DNA from: Entomortierella parvispora | Taxonomy: Eukaryota; Mortierellomycota; Mortierellomycetes; Mortierellales; Mortierellaceae | NCBI GenBank assembly: GCA_963573315.1 | Contig: OY752149.1 | Span: 558,001 to 622,000, forward strand | Reading direction: 5' to 3' | DNA: 64,000 nt | Shown here: positions 9,894-21,293 of the stretch, piece by piece | How the letters are laid out: every line of letters begins with the position of its first letter | Position numbering within the stretch: the stretch's first letter is position 1 | Notes under the pieces: generated by a model | What the model saw: only the letters and a program-made list of their open reading frames with translations | The model's database searches: none | Told to the model about the DNA's origin: nothing | Translations under genes and position numbers: made by a program

Positions 9894-12066
9894 TTACGAT
9901 ACGAACCTCAAGTCGACCAAATTCAAAGGACCGGCCTCGGATTGGTCCTCGTCCTCTTCAAAGATCGTCTCTCCCACTCGGCTCCTTCCTTTCTTCCCGG
10001 CACTAGATGGCGTTGCCGCCATTTCCATTGCCCACAGACGCCTCCTGCTCTTCTTTGCAATCGCAACCTCTTCTCTCTTCGCCATATTCTCTTGATACTG
10101 TTGCAGGGCTTCCTCCAGGTTGGCATTCCAGACATCGTGCAGGTAGGGTGAGTCCGTGAATGCGTAGACATGATATTCCAGCTGCTCAAACTCCAAAGGA
10201 TCATGTTCAAATAACTCGGCCTTCTGAGACAAGTCAACCGCTTTCTGCGAGAGAACAATTGAGAATCCATTGGCGCCGACATCAACTTTGTCGTAATCTG
10301 GAGGCTGTACACCTTGGATATGGGCCAAGGAGATTGTTGCTACAGGGTCGCGTTTTAGTTGGTACTCGGCGTCGTACAGCTTGAAGGCGTTACCCTCCAA
10401 AACAGCCCAATATCTCTTCCATGCCTGAGTCAGGTATCAACAAAGAAAAGGTCTTGTCAGTATTTGGTGCCTTTAGCAGCGAGGAAATAGAAACACACTC
10501 ACTCAAAGACAACTTACGGAGCGACGGGTGCCTCGGGTCATTACGGTCAGGTTTCCCTGATAAAGTGTCTCTGTCTCCCAGGTACGATCCTCAACCGGTT
10601 CCTTCAAAACATGGACGCCCATCATCAGAACAATCTCACAATCGGCTTTCTCCTTGGAGTGTAAGGATGTGGTTGTTCTGCTAGAGTGAAGGGTAGTGGT
10701 GGTCTTGGCGCTCGACGCTGATCCCTCCATCATCTTCGAAGGATGTTGTGCCCTCTTCAGTTTGAACGTTCGAATAGAGTTCTCCATCGATTCCAGGGGC
10801 ATATCTAATTGAAGCTGTCCCAGATGCACTCTCTGCGTGTTGGAGAAGCCAGCCATGGTTCCAAATTTGGTCACGATTGGAGTACCTGTGACCTCAATAT
10901 CAACTTGAAACGGTGCATTGACATCAAACAAGAAGACCTCGTTCATCGTCGCCGTGTTCCCAGGGCTATCCTTGAACGATCGCGTAGGATGCGAGGATAG
11001 TTCGGCAGAGCCAATCCGCAAGCTACATTCGATATCAAAGACCTTGGCGCTCGCTCGGTTGCTAACCTGCATCACTAACAGCGCAAACAAAAAAAAACAA
11101 CTCATATTAGAAGATGAGGGCAGGAGTTGGGGCGTTTTGTAATGAAGAACCAGTTCTCATTTGCATCCACGCTTACATTTGACAAAAACGAGGCCCGTTG
11201 CCTCGTTCAGATTGTGATATCCAGATTTCTCAGCGCTATGAAGAGACGTTCCAATTTGATGCATTGACAAAACGACGGTAAGTGGTCTTCCTGACCTCAA
11301 TGGACAGCAGCGGGAGAGAGGAGAAAAGCAAAAACTGATCTACTTACGAAGCAGTATTGGGTACCTGCAGGCCTGCATCCTCGTATCCATCCGCCGTGTC
11401 CCAAGCAGTGTGAGTCTTCAAGATATTCGTGTTCAGACCCGCCGCTGTATTTGGCCCCGCTGCTGTCGTTCCAGCTTCCTTGGCCGCTGAGGTTCCGTAA
11501 TTCAGGCACTGGAGGATCCAAGCATGCCGTTCCTTTGAGAACTGGTCCAATGAGGCCACTGAAGGCGGGCAATGGATCAGAGCTGGCTGCTCCTCCTTAG
11601 GGAGTCTTCCTGCTGCCGCAGCCTTGTCATACAAAGGGCTCACTGGGCTACGAGGACTCTTCAAGAAATTCAACGCCTTGGTACCAGTCGAGATCTTCAG
11701 CCCCTTAGATAATGGGTGAAAATAGGACGGTTGCGGTTGTTGAGAATGAAGAGATCCGACAATGGATCCATTGGAGGAGCTAAAGGACCGGTTACCCTCT
11801 GAGGAGGCCTTGCTGATGGTTGAGAGGGAAAAATTATGAAGAGAGACAGAGTCGGATGTGGAAGATGACAGGGGTGTGCTCTCATCATTGTTGCTATGTT
11901 GAGTGGGGCTGTGAGGGGGGTACTCATCTAGGCTAGTGACAGTGAGGCCTGTGAGACCAGTGGCGTTGGCCTTCTTGGAGGACTTTTTGCTCAGGTAGTT
12001 GTTGACAGGCATCACCAAGGCATCCTGGAGGTCCTTGCTGAAACGCTTAAAGGCGTCGTTCTGCAT
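9894..12066 (-). CDS. Anillin-homology and PH domain protein (cytokinesis/septation scaffold)
   Basis: Four exons on the complement: 12066-11348, 11235-11177, 11074-10518 and 10424-9894, coding 621 residues. The first 240 residues are Ser/Pro-rich and basic, likely disordered. The tiny second exon encodes SGYHNLNEATGLVFVK and joins to LMQVSNRASAKVFDIECSL, which together look like the start of an anillin homology region: a small beta-rich domain with MNEVFLFDVNAPFQVDIEV in its core. Exon 4 begins AWKRYWAVLEGNAFKLYDAE, the first strands of a PH domain, and continues to a C-terminal helix (YLHDVWNANLEEALQQYQE) that closes the PH fold. Proteins with this order (anillin, Mid1, Bud4) bind septins, myosin and membrane at the division site. 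It is shorter than most of them and lacks an obvious myosin/actin-binding N-terminal part. Anillin-like is the best reading; the exact orthologue is uncertain. Confidence 0.8.
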
Positions 12067-12862
12067 AGTTTGCAAGCGGGTTGTTGTTCGTGAATGCACA
12101 AACTCCAAGCTGTTGTGATTTTCGGGGCTTTTCACCTTTGAATATTTGAAGGGTGTATAGTATACCAGGGAAAGACTGAGAGAGGAAGAGGGGAGAGGGA
12201 GAGATGGGAAAAGGAAAAGATCCGGTTGATAGAAGAGAGGGAGAAAGAGAGAGTTAAAAAAAAGCGAGCGGTCTTTCTTGACGTTCAGCCGGCTGCTTTC
12301 CGATCTGCCCTGCATCTTGCAAGCATCGTGCAGGCTGCCTGTCCGTTGGTGGCATGAACCTAATTCGCGTGTCATCCATCGCGACCAGCCTGCCTTGTGA
12401 CGATTCAGCGAAGATCCGCCTCTTTTGGGTGAACCTCTCCTTCTCCTTCTGCCCCCCACCTTTTTTTCACTGTTTCCTCAAGTGTAGGGTCAAAGCGCCT
12501 CACAGCTGTCTGATTTCTCATGCACGGCATCAAGATCATTTAAATCGCACGATGATCAAAGCCTACAACGTCGGATCGTCAAGATTCCAGACCGGATCGG
12601 AACTGCGACTCTTGCCTAGGCTGTCCTTTCTCTGTCTTGTTCTCTGTTTCCTCATTCTAGTTCTTATCATACGTCTGTTTTCCTCACCTGTCTGGGTACA
12701 AGGAGCAGTGCCACAGCGATATCTCCTTGTTGTCCTTTTAAGCTATGTACTGGGATTTCATTGTGGACAACAGACCAATGTTTATTTCTGTATTAGGTAT
12801 TGTGCAAATGAGTCCTGTATCCATTCACAGTTTTGTGTCCTGTCGACCAAGGCCGTCTACAA
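12067..12862. other. Intergenic region upstream of the anillin-like gene
   Basis: About 800 bp containing a purine-rich plus-strand block at 12175-12260 (pyrimidine tract on the coding strand). A plus-strand hydrophobic frame at 12354-12866 is judged spurious. Confidence 0.5.
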
Positions 12863-14731
12863 TTAGATGACAAATGACAGACTGTTAGTAATGATCTCCA
12901 GTAAAAAGTTTCGGTATCCATTTCCTGAAAAATCGAAAAGGTTACCTGCAAATCTTGGTCTTGGCATACCGATCGAACTCAGAGGTCGTCCACCTGGTGC
13001 GCCAGCCGGTGGCCCACCCCCATTACTGACACCTTTACCACTACCATTATTCGCGACATTGCTATTGTTCCCACCACCAGCGATAGGGGATCCCGGAGGC
13101 GGTCCATGATGTCCACGACTGTTTTGTTGCTCCAACAGTAGGTAATGCATTTGCATCCGAAGTCCATGGCAGACCGCCCGCAGACTCTGGACTTCCTCCT
13201 GCATCCGCATGCTCTCGGTCATGATCGCCATATTTTGCTTCAGTTCCAACGACGCCAATCCGGCCGTTAATGTCTCAATCTCGGACCGGATCCGTTCGTT
13301 TTCAGAGATCAAGAGTTCATGGGTATCGACGGCGCCCACCGACACGCCATTATTATTATTGTGGTTGGAGACAATAGAATCGTCTCCAATGCTGTTATTC
13401 CTGATCGCTGCTCGTAACGCCTCATTGTCTCCATTGTCAATGCCATTATCATAAGACTCGTGCCGACTCAACAGACCATGTGAATGCGGATCATATGCAC
13501 CCCCATGCCCGCTTCCACCTGTGCCCATATCCATGAATCCATGGGCATCGCCAAAGCCACCGTTTGAAACCTGTTGGAATTGTTGGTCGTGCTGTGCAAC
13601 CAGCTGGAACGACTCCGAGAGTTGACCGACCTGTTCCCGCAACTGCTGCACCTGAGGTCGAAGATCCAGAAATATTCCCCGTAATTGCCTATTCTCCTGT
13701 TCCAGTGCATCCATCTTGGTTTTCGATATCTCCAGGAAACCCCGGATTGATTCATACGGGCACTGCGGAATATGGATCGCGTTCAAGTCGAACCTAGGTC
13801 CTTTCCAAGGACATCCATATTCGGAAAGGGAACACTGAATAATCTGTTTCGGACACTCCTTCAGATGCTCCAAGTGCCGTATCCGTGTCCGAGTCGTTTC
13901 GCAGTGTGGGCATGTGACACTCTCTGCTGGACATGTTTTGTGGTGCTCCTGATTAGAAAAAGAAAAGAATGAAATCGCTTAATTCTACGTGTTCAGAGTT
14001 TCTATCAAACGATCTGGAAAACGACGGTGGAGACAGAGATTATTAATCCTCTCCATTGATTCCAAGCTTCTCTTCACTTACTGAAAGCTCGGATTTCATA
14101 ACTTTGGTATTGCACATTAGACAGTCGACTCGCTTGTATGGGCAGCTCTCCATATGTTCCGATAGATCCTTCTTTAGCAACTTTTTCCGGCATTCTTCCA
14201 CGCGGCAAAGAGTCCCGATATAAACACAGTCATCCTTGAGATGTTTCCCTATCTGGACCCGTTGACAGGTATGGTCGCAACCCAGTGCCTTATGAGGGCA
14301 ATAGACCAAGAGCTCATCACAGATCCGACTGAGGGCAATAACCTCGTAAAGAGAAGAGGGGTCAATTGGGGTCCTGCAAAGTGGGCAGCCGTGGCTGACC
14401 TCCAGCGCTTGCATGATGCACTCATGGCAGAAGGTATGACTAATACGAATTGGAAAAGGTAAAATGAGTCATTAAGGGATTCCAATGGAGAACAGACCAA
14501 AACAAAAGTAGTGTAGAGAGATGGGGAGGACGCCTACCCGCATGGTGCACTGACTGGCTCTGTAAAGTACTCGCAGCAGACGCTGCATTGGAGACTAGTC
14601 TGCGTCGGCTCAAGGTACTGCAGGGAGCGCGGGTCGAAAAGAGGCTGCTGAATTTCGTCCTCCTTCCTGGCGATGGAGAAAGGGTCAAACGTTCCCCTGT
14701 TAGTTTTTAGTGCGCTGGCCTGTTGTGCCAT
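12863..14731 (-). CDS. RING finger and TRAF-type zinc-finger protein (probable E3 ubiquitin ligase)
   Basis: Three exons on the complement: 14731-14538, 14439-14082 and 13948-12863, coding 545 residues. The ATG at 14731 is the first in frame. The RING spans the first intron: [25 protein letters not shown]... followed by CPLCRTPI, a C3HC4 pattern. TRAF-type zinc fingers follow: CDHTCQRVQIGKHLKDDC, CRVEECRKKLLKKDLSEHMESC, then HHKTCPAESVTCPHC and HLEHLKECPKQIIQC. After these comes a coiled coil (KMDALEQENRQLRGIFLDLRP...), a Gly/His/Asn-rich linker and a second coiled coil (NERIRSEIETLTAGLASLE). There is no recognisable MATH/TRAF-C domain; the C-terminal 60 residues are Gly/Asn/Pro-rich. It likely acts as an oligomeric E3 ligase; the substrate is unknown. 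Confidence 0.88.
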
Positions 14732-14997
14732 GACCAATGTGGGTTGTGGATGTGTTTCCTATGTGCGGTGGCTATCCGGGTGGTCGGTAGTTGATGCATG
14801 CAAAGCGACAAAAAAGCAGAGGCCACCAAAAAAAGAACTGGGCGTTTGTTCCGCTATGGCACGTGATCCATGCGAATGGTCTCAAAGCAAAGGAACACCC
14901 TCGCAAGGTCAAGCGGTTTATGGTATGAGTTGAAGGTTTATTCGTTGTACGATACGCTGGCATGATCTGGAAAAGCGCGGCATTCACAACATTTGTT

Positions 14998-16517
14998 TTA
15001 CGTCGACTTCCAAGCAACATAGAATTGGGCGATAGCTGCAATGCCTCCAAACATACCAACACCGACATCAGGGAACGAGCTCTTCTCCAAACTCCAGTGC
15101 ACCGTCAATGGCAAGTAGCCTGTGTTAATGATCGTGTTGATGATCAAGCCCTTCTTCTCCGCCTTCAAGCTTGTCATCTCGGTTTTGTATTCGGTTTTGT
15201 CGACAGGTTCTCCAGTCTCGCGGGCCTGCTTGTCTGCGATCTGGATGTTCTTCTCCAACTGAACCAACCGCTTCTTGTACAGACGGTATTCCTCTGCCAA
15301 GTGAGCAAACTGTAATACCACATAGGCGGCCCAGAATCGGCAAGACCAGATCGAAATCCGGTTGGTTTTCTCCATCGACAAGGGGATCACCTCATGGGCA
15401 CCCAACCAGTAAAGATGCTCCAATGGGTAGTAGATCAGGTTGCAGATGTTCTGGAGGCGATCCAAGGTCAAGAGAAGAGGCGAGGGCGAAGGGGTGTTGT
15501 CGACGTATTGCATCCATTGAATCAAGGGCAACAGGCCATAGTAACGGAGCAAGATGCGGAAGTCCGAGATGGGGTTGGCCAAGTTGCGGACGCGCTGGGC
15601 TGTGGACTCGCGTCCACGCTTCAAAAAGTACCAGATGAAAATCTTGGAAAAGTATTGGATGACCTAACAAGAAGGGAGGGAAACGAATCAGCAGGAGTTC
15701 ACGCAAGGGCAAGTCCGTGAGAAAGAAAAGGATTCATCTCCCCACCACAACCACCACCAGTCGGGCAAACACGGACAACAGGGGGAGATCAGGCCAAGGT
15801 TAAGCTACTGAGCACACGACTGATCTCGCTCGGGGTTTGTCCGTGTCCTTTTGCCCGCAAATCAGGCTGGGGCCGGGTCGTGCGCGTAGTACGGAATCCA
15901 ACGAAGCGTGGACGTCGGTTACAGTGGAGAAGCACTTTGATCCCCTCCCCTACTCCCCTACTCCCCTCACACTCTTTCTCTCTCTCTCTCTCTCCCCGCC
16001 GCAAGGTTCAGGTTGGGGGCCAGGAGTGAAGGAGGGCCTCCTTTTCTCTTGCAGTTTGCCTGGTATCGATATCTGCGACAACTCCACTCCCGCCCGCATC
16101 GTGTCCTTTTTTTTTCTTTTTTTGGAGTTGCATTACATGATCTTCTTCCTCATTCTGCAGGAAGCAAGCATGGAAGACGCAATTGTAATTCCTCATCACA
16201 AGCCCCCTTGAAGTCTCGTCTCAGTTGGCGCGTTTGGTGTATCCGTGTCTGTGGATTCGCTTCACATGGTTCCCGTTTCCGCGTGCCCGGTGTATTGTGC
16301 GTCTTTATCCTGACTTGACTGAGTCTGCTTCCCTCTCTCTTACCATGAGCAACTTGTCGGTACCGCGGACCTGGCTTAGGAAGCGAACCGCATGGTCCAA
16401 AGTAGGGCTGGCAGGGAAAAGCTTTCCGAGGGCAAGGATCGAGGGTGATTGTTGAGGGCGGACAACAGGCTTGTGAACATCCTCCGAGTCGTGTTCTTGC
16501 TTAGACGGGGCGGCCAT
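14998..16517 (-). CDS. PEX11: Peroxisomal membrane protein Pex11 family
   Basis: Two exons on the complement: 16517-16344 and 15663-14998, coding 279 residues. The intron is about 680 nt, long for this window. The joined sequence reads FLSQVRGTDKLLM / VIQYFSKIFIWYFLKRGR, the conserved N-terminal amphipathic region of Pex11 that tubulates peroxisomal membranes. Further family features are LANPISDFRILLRYYGLLP, the hydrophobic stretch WSCRFWAAYVVLQFAHLAEEY, a basic/coiled linker, and a C-terminal hydrophobic segment VGVGMFGGIAAIAQFYVAW. The family promotes peroxisome elongation and fission. Upstream, the promoter side holds three copies of a 13-bp repeat at 16839-16877. Several Pex11 paralogues usually occur in fungi; this looks most like the PEX11C/Pex11 branch but I cannot separate them by eye. 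Confidence 0.9.
15664..16343 (-). other. Long intron of the PEX11 gene
   Basis: 680-nt intron bounded by GTAAGAG and TTGTTAG on the coding strand, against about 50-120 nt for most introns here. It contains a CT microsatellite on the plus strand near 15975-15995. No exon is evident inside, although a small missed exon or a second start cannot be excluded. Confidence 0.6.
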
Positions 16518-16838
16518 TGCTGCTGTGTTTTGTGGAGATGTGAGACGAGTGGAGAGAAAAGAGAAAAGAAAAACGATGGAATGGAATGGAATGCAGGTCA
16601 ACAGGGAAAGAAAAAAAAATGGGAACGAGAAGAGCAGAGACCGATTGACGCACATTCGCACGTGTCGGCTCCGTCCTTGATTCGGCCGGAGCGAATTTGT
16701 CCGTTTTGAAGTTTGGGGCTTTTTATTTCGTTTTCTTTTTGGTCATGGCAGGCGAAGTTCATTAGTCGAGATACGAGAGGGTGGAGGGTCATTAAAGCCG
16801 AGACAGGAAAGAGAGAGTGAAAGAGCGGAGAGTGGTGC

Positions 16839-16877
16839 GAGAGAGGGACATGAGAGAGGGACATGAGAGAGGGACAT
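16839..16877. repeat. Three tandem copies of a 13-bp unit
   Basis: The unit GAGAGAGGGACAT is repeated exactly three times. It lies between the 3' end of the F-box gene and the start of PEX11, about 320 bp upstream of the PEX11 ATG. Confidence 0.85.
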
Positions 16878-16923
16878 GGATGACTGATGGAAGGGTATGA
16901 GGGTTATAAAGCTTTACAGTTCG

Positions 16924-19836
16924 TTAGTTCTGGGTAGGAGCAGCGTTCTCAGTACTGCTGGTGCTGGCCTGGCCAACAATAAATGACGGTGGGGGGGCTT
17001 GCGTTAGCTGCTGTTGCTGTCTCCGGGCATGATGAGAGGGTGTGAGAATCTTTGTGGTAGAAACGTTGAGTGCTTGCGTCCTTATATTCATCGCCTCCAG
17101 CTCAACCTTGTATTCCACAAGACGTTTTTGCAGCTCCACGCAGAGTTCGACCAGCACGCGCTTCGACGCGAATCGGTACAATGTTGCCATATCTGTGACC
17201 AAGAGGCATTCCTTGATCTCGAGCACCGCCAGACTTGGACATTGCATCAAGGCTCGGATCGTGGTGCTGGTCAGCGATCGGCAGCAATTGAGCGAGATAC
17301 TGTGTTTGAATAAACAAGATAGTGGTTTTATCAGTTATTGGATGGTAGTGAACAATGGTTAGATCCGTATTGTCCAGCTCCAAAAAAAAAAGTCTTACCG
17401 ATGTAGAGCTGTCTTTGAGTACGAAGCAACTTGGACCAAGGCGTCGTCCGTCATCGCACACCCGGCCAGACCCAATGTATTCAAATGGCCGTTCTTTGCA
17501 ATTTCGACAATACTTCTGCCTGTGACTCTAGACGATTCAGTGACTCTGCCCACGTTCAAGTGCCAGAGATCCTTGCAATGTTTTGCAAACAGTACCAAGG
17601 ATTCGTCCGAGATGTTGGAACACGCTCTTAGATCCAAATGTTTGACACGAGGACAATGCAACGCAATCTGGGAGATACCCACATCTGTGATCTTGGCACA
17701 ACCTGGCATCAACAAGTACTGTAGCTGAGGACAATTTTCGGCGATCGAGATCACCATTTTGTCCGTGAGCTTTTCACAAATATATAGCTCAATGTAGTGC
17801 AGGTTGTTGAACCAAGAGGCCAATGGCAAGATGTCGTCATCTTGAATCGTCTTGAGCTTGTGGAGGACAATCCGACGAACGACCGTTGCCCGCTCATGAA
17901 GCCGTTTTTGCATTGCAGCCGGGGACGTGATCGACTCTTCTTCCGCTTCCTCTTCTTCACGGATAGCCTTGATCTTTGAGGAAACTCCTCGGGTCACACT
18001 CTGTCGTCTTGCGGGGCCGCGCGTGACAGTCGTCATCGAAGAAACAAGGGCATCGGTCGTTTGTTGTTGGTGGTCGGTAACTCTCTCAATACCAAGTCCT
18101 TCTACGGTATCTGTGCGCTTTAACAGATTCATAAACAGCTCCAGCTTTTCAGGATTCTTGAGACGGATCTCGCGCCAAAGAGTTTTTTGGGCAACCAGGT
18201 ACCACTGCTTGGAAACCAACAGACAGTTGTAGATCTCGCGCTGAGAATAGTCATCTGCTGGCGTGAGGTCTACCACGAATTGAAAGATTAGATGAAGGAT
18301 CTCTGGTAGCTCAATTGGCCGAGGCTTGAATGCCACGACGACTGTAGGAACAATCGACCCGGCGTTCTTGAGAATGGACTGACGTCGAACCTGGCTGCCG
18401 AATCGATATCGCTTCTGGTGCTTGCTCAGGTTGACTCGTATAGCCTTTTGAACTTGCCCATCTTCGCCCTCTACTCGATCTTCTTCCAGGCCTTCATTCT
18501 CGTCGTCCTCGCTACAGAAATCATCTTCTTCATCATCACCATCGATTTCCTCGTCAATATCCATGGCCATGTCTTCCTCACCCTCGGCTTCGTCATGTTC
18601 TTCAACCTCATCAAACTCATTGATCCCTGTGAGATTGACGGCTGTCTCTTGAGACTTTGTCGAGAACGCCGATCCACGGCGTGAAGTTGATCCTCCAGAA
18701 GACGATCCTGCGGCCACTGATTTCAAGAAACTGAGGCGTCTCTTCATCACATCCTTCTGACTTGAAGCTTCAGTCGTGGAAGAAGAGGATGAACCAGCAC
18801 CCCCTCCTGCAATTCCATGTCCTGTAAAATGTTGACGGTACTGCTGATTGTGGGTTGTAGACGTCGTCGACGCTCGTCCTTTGTCCCCACTCTTCCTGCG
18901 CCCAGTATTGCCCAAAGTTACAGTCGTCTCCTGGTGTGGATGAGGATTAAGATTTTCGCTCGCAATACTGCTCACGATGGATGATCGACGACGACTGGTC
19001 CTGGTAGAAACCGGGTTGTCATGGCTAAGAGCAGAGCGTACCAAAGGCGCCTCATCATTGACACTTGAACGTCGAGTCGGGCGACTGGTTTTGACACTTC
19101 GACCTCCAGGGGAGGCACCGGCACTGTTGACAGACGAGGTAGTCACATTACTGCTGCTTCGCTTTCGATGTCTAGTCATTGGGTGTTGTTGCTGCTGTTC
19201 CTGTTGTTGGCTTTGCTGGCAAGAATGGCAATCGTCCCCTTGTGCGCCTCCAATACCACATTCGCAATCCTCACTAGATCCGGAAAGTGAGACTGAGGAA
19301 GAGGCCACATTGGTCTCCCAAGCATGGGCTCCGTGATCTCCATTATGGAGTGGCTGCAGGGGCGTGCCACCGATTGTGATAGCCTTAATAAATCGACGCA
19401 GTGACCCTGACCAGAACGAGGCCGAGGAAGTTATAGGTGGATATGGCACTTGACCACCAACCGCTGAAGAAGAACCACAACATGAAGTAGGTGAAGGTGA
19501 TGCAAAGGAAGTGGCCTGGGATTGAGATCGAGTGTGGTGATGATGTTGGCGGGATTGCTGTTCCTGAAGTCTCTCTGAGTGCCGATAATGGCTTTGTGAT
19601 GAAAATCGGCGAGTGTGACCACTGCTTCCTCCACCACCACCACCACCACCACCACCACCACCTCCGCCTCCTCCTCCTTTTCCACCGCTGTTATCACGGC
19701 TGCCAGAAGTCCTAGACGTCGGAGGATGTGCAGGGCGTTGAAAGCAATTTTGACAGGAATTGGTCCTGTTGCCGCTGCTTCCACCGCCGTCACTGGATTC
19801 CTCTTTCATGGATTGGGACCCGTCTCTGGAAACCAT
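16924..19836 (-). CDS. F-box and leucine-rich-repeat protein (SCF ubiquitin ligase adaptor)
   Basis: Two exons on the complement: 19836-17399 and 17299-16924, coding 937 residues. The N-terminal 470 residues are disordered, with a tract of about 17 glycines (bases about 19628-19678), Ser and Gln runs and an acidic block (EEDMAMDIDEEIDGDDEEDD). The F-box begins PIELPEILHLIFQFVVDL and continues to CLLVSKQWYLVAQKTLWREI. C-terminal leucine-rich repeats of the AMN1/FBXL type follow: LHYIELYICEKLTDKMVISIAENC, LQYLLMPGCAKITDVGISQIALHC, VKHLDLRACSNISDESL and more across the intron (ISLNCCRSLTSTTIRAL). The product should recruit a substrate to an SCF complex through Skp1. The target is not predictable. 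The very long disordered N-terminus is unusual for the family. Confidence 0.9.
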
Positions 19837-21293
19837 GGCGAATAGAAAAACACAGATTCGAGGAGTCGGGAGATTTTTGTTTTCAGATGTGGTTTGTTGG
19901 TGAAAGGGAGGAGGAAATGAGGGAGAAGGAGAGAAAAGGGAAGGGAGATGATTTTAGTAGAAAGGTGGGGATGGGGTTGGGGTTGGGGGACAATTATCTA
20001 TTAGGTGCAAGACGTGAGAGGATATGATCGTTAGGCATACGGGGAAGAGGATCGTTAATGAAGGACAACAAGGTAGCAAGATCAGAGAGAAAGAGAGGTC
20101 CAAGAGAACGGAGACGAAAAAGTGCCGACTTTTGATGGGTGCCAGTTCGCCCTGGGATTACATCCCATGTCGAAGGAACACCTCCATGGCCCAGTTCAGT
20201 CCAGTCCATTGGTTGGAGGGAGCAGTGCAGATATGGACAATAATGAACAGAGAAGGTAAAAGACCGAATCGATCTTTCCCAAGCCTTCACAGGGAAGAAG
20301 AAAGCAAATCGCGTTGCGCATCTTCACCTCTCTGCCAAAAGATCATCAACAAAAAAGGGACAAAAAAAAACGTTGGCTATTTGTCGATCTGTACCGGTTG
20401 CACAAGCGAGCGCAGTTGGAGAAAGAACGAGCGGAGGATCTGTATGATCAAAAGAGACAATGGGAAATGTGATGAGGGCAAGCGACTGGGGGGTGAAGAA
20501 GTGATGGGAGGGAAAGGAAGAAAGCAAGAAAAAGTGGTCAAGAGACGGTGCACCCTCTGCTCAAAATCCACGATCACTGGATAACCTAACCTCCATGTAC
20601 GAAGCCTTTAAGCGAAACACCTCGAATGAGACCGACCCACCACCCTTTTTCGTGACTCTTTGTCGCATGCTCCTCCCTTCGCGACCGGTAACTTTTCCAT
20701 TCCTAAGGATAGTTGCCACTATGCAATGCAATGCAATGCACAGACACGACAATCTTTGTGGGGATATATCATACAATTATACAACTTGCAAAACAATGCT
20801 GGAACGAACGGACGGAACAGACCGTACGTGCGACCGTTAGGATGGTTGGCTTGTATGACTGGGGTGCAATAGAACAATGAGAAGAGAGGTATCTTTGGGT
20901 CTGCGCGGGTGTGGTGTTTGGAATCACTTCCGCTCAAGGACTACTATATAACATCCAGCACTTGCAACATAAGCGAGTACAATTTGACTTCCTCTTTCAG
21001 CGTGACCAAGTTGCTAGACCTAAAAAAAGAGCGAGAAACACAAAAAAAAAAAAAAGTGGAATCCGTTCACTCGTTCAAGAGAGACGTCCTGTCTGGGTCC
21101 ATGTTGGGATGACACCAGCATTTTGCCACTCAGCGCGTGCGTGCGTGATAGCAAAGACCAACAAAATTATGGGGGTATGTTTCGTCTTGTATTGAAAATG
21201 GGGAGGTGTCTAGTGTCTATCTAAAATGTTCTATGGTATGATCCCCAAAGCAGCACCCGACATCAAATAAAGAACAAAACAACAAACGGTCGA
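19837..21293. other. Intergenic region between F-box and MRS2 genes
   Basis: About 1.45 kb. It includes GA-rich tracts and an A run near 21045-21055. No reading frame shows domains or codon-like structure. Confidence 0.55.

Noticed and set aside
9265-10095. 276-codon plus-strand open frame
   Set aside because: It runs antisense to the last exon of the anillin-like gene, has Lys/Arg/Ser-rich random composition and no domain.
12354-12866. Hydrophobic 170-codon plus-strand frame
   Set aside because: It lies in an intergenic pyrimidine-rich region; the hydrophobicity comes from T/C-rich sequence and there is no motif or signal architecture.
12925-12945. Possible 21-nt intron (GTAACC...TTTCAG) near the end of the RING/TRAF gene
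   Set aside because: Too short for a spliceosomal intron, and the frame is open through it.
16598-16864. Minus-strand frame of 88 codons upstream of PEX11
   Set aside because: Starts inside the 13-bp repeats, no motif; probably leader or promoter sequence.
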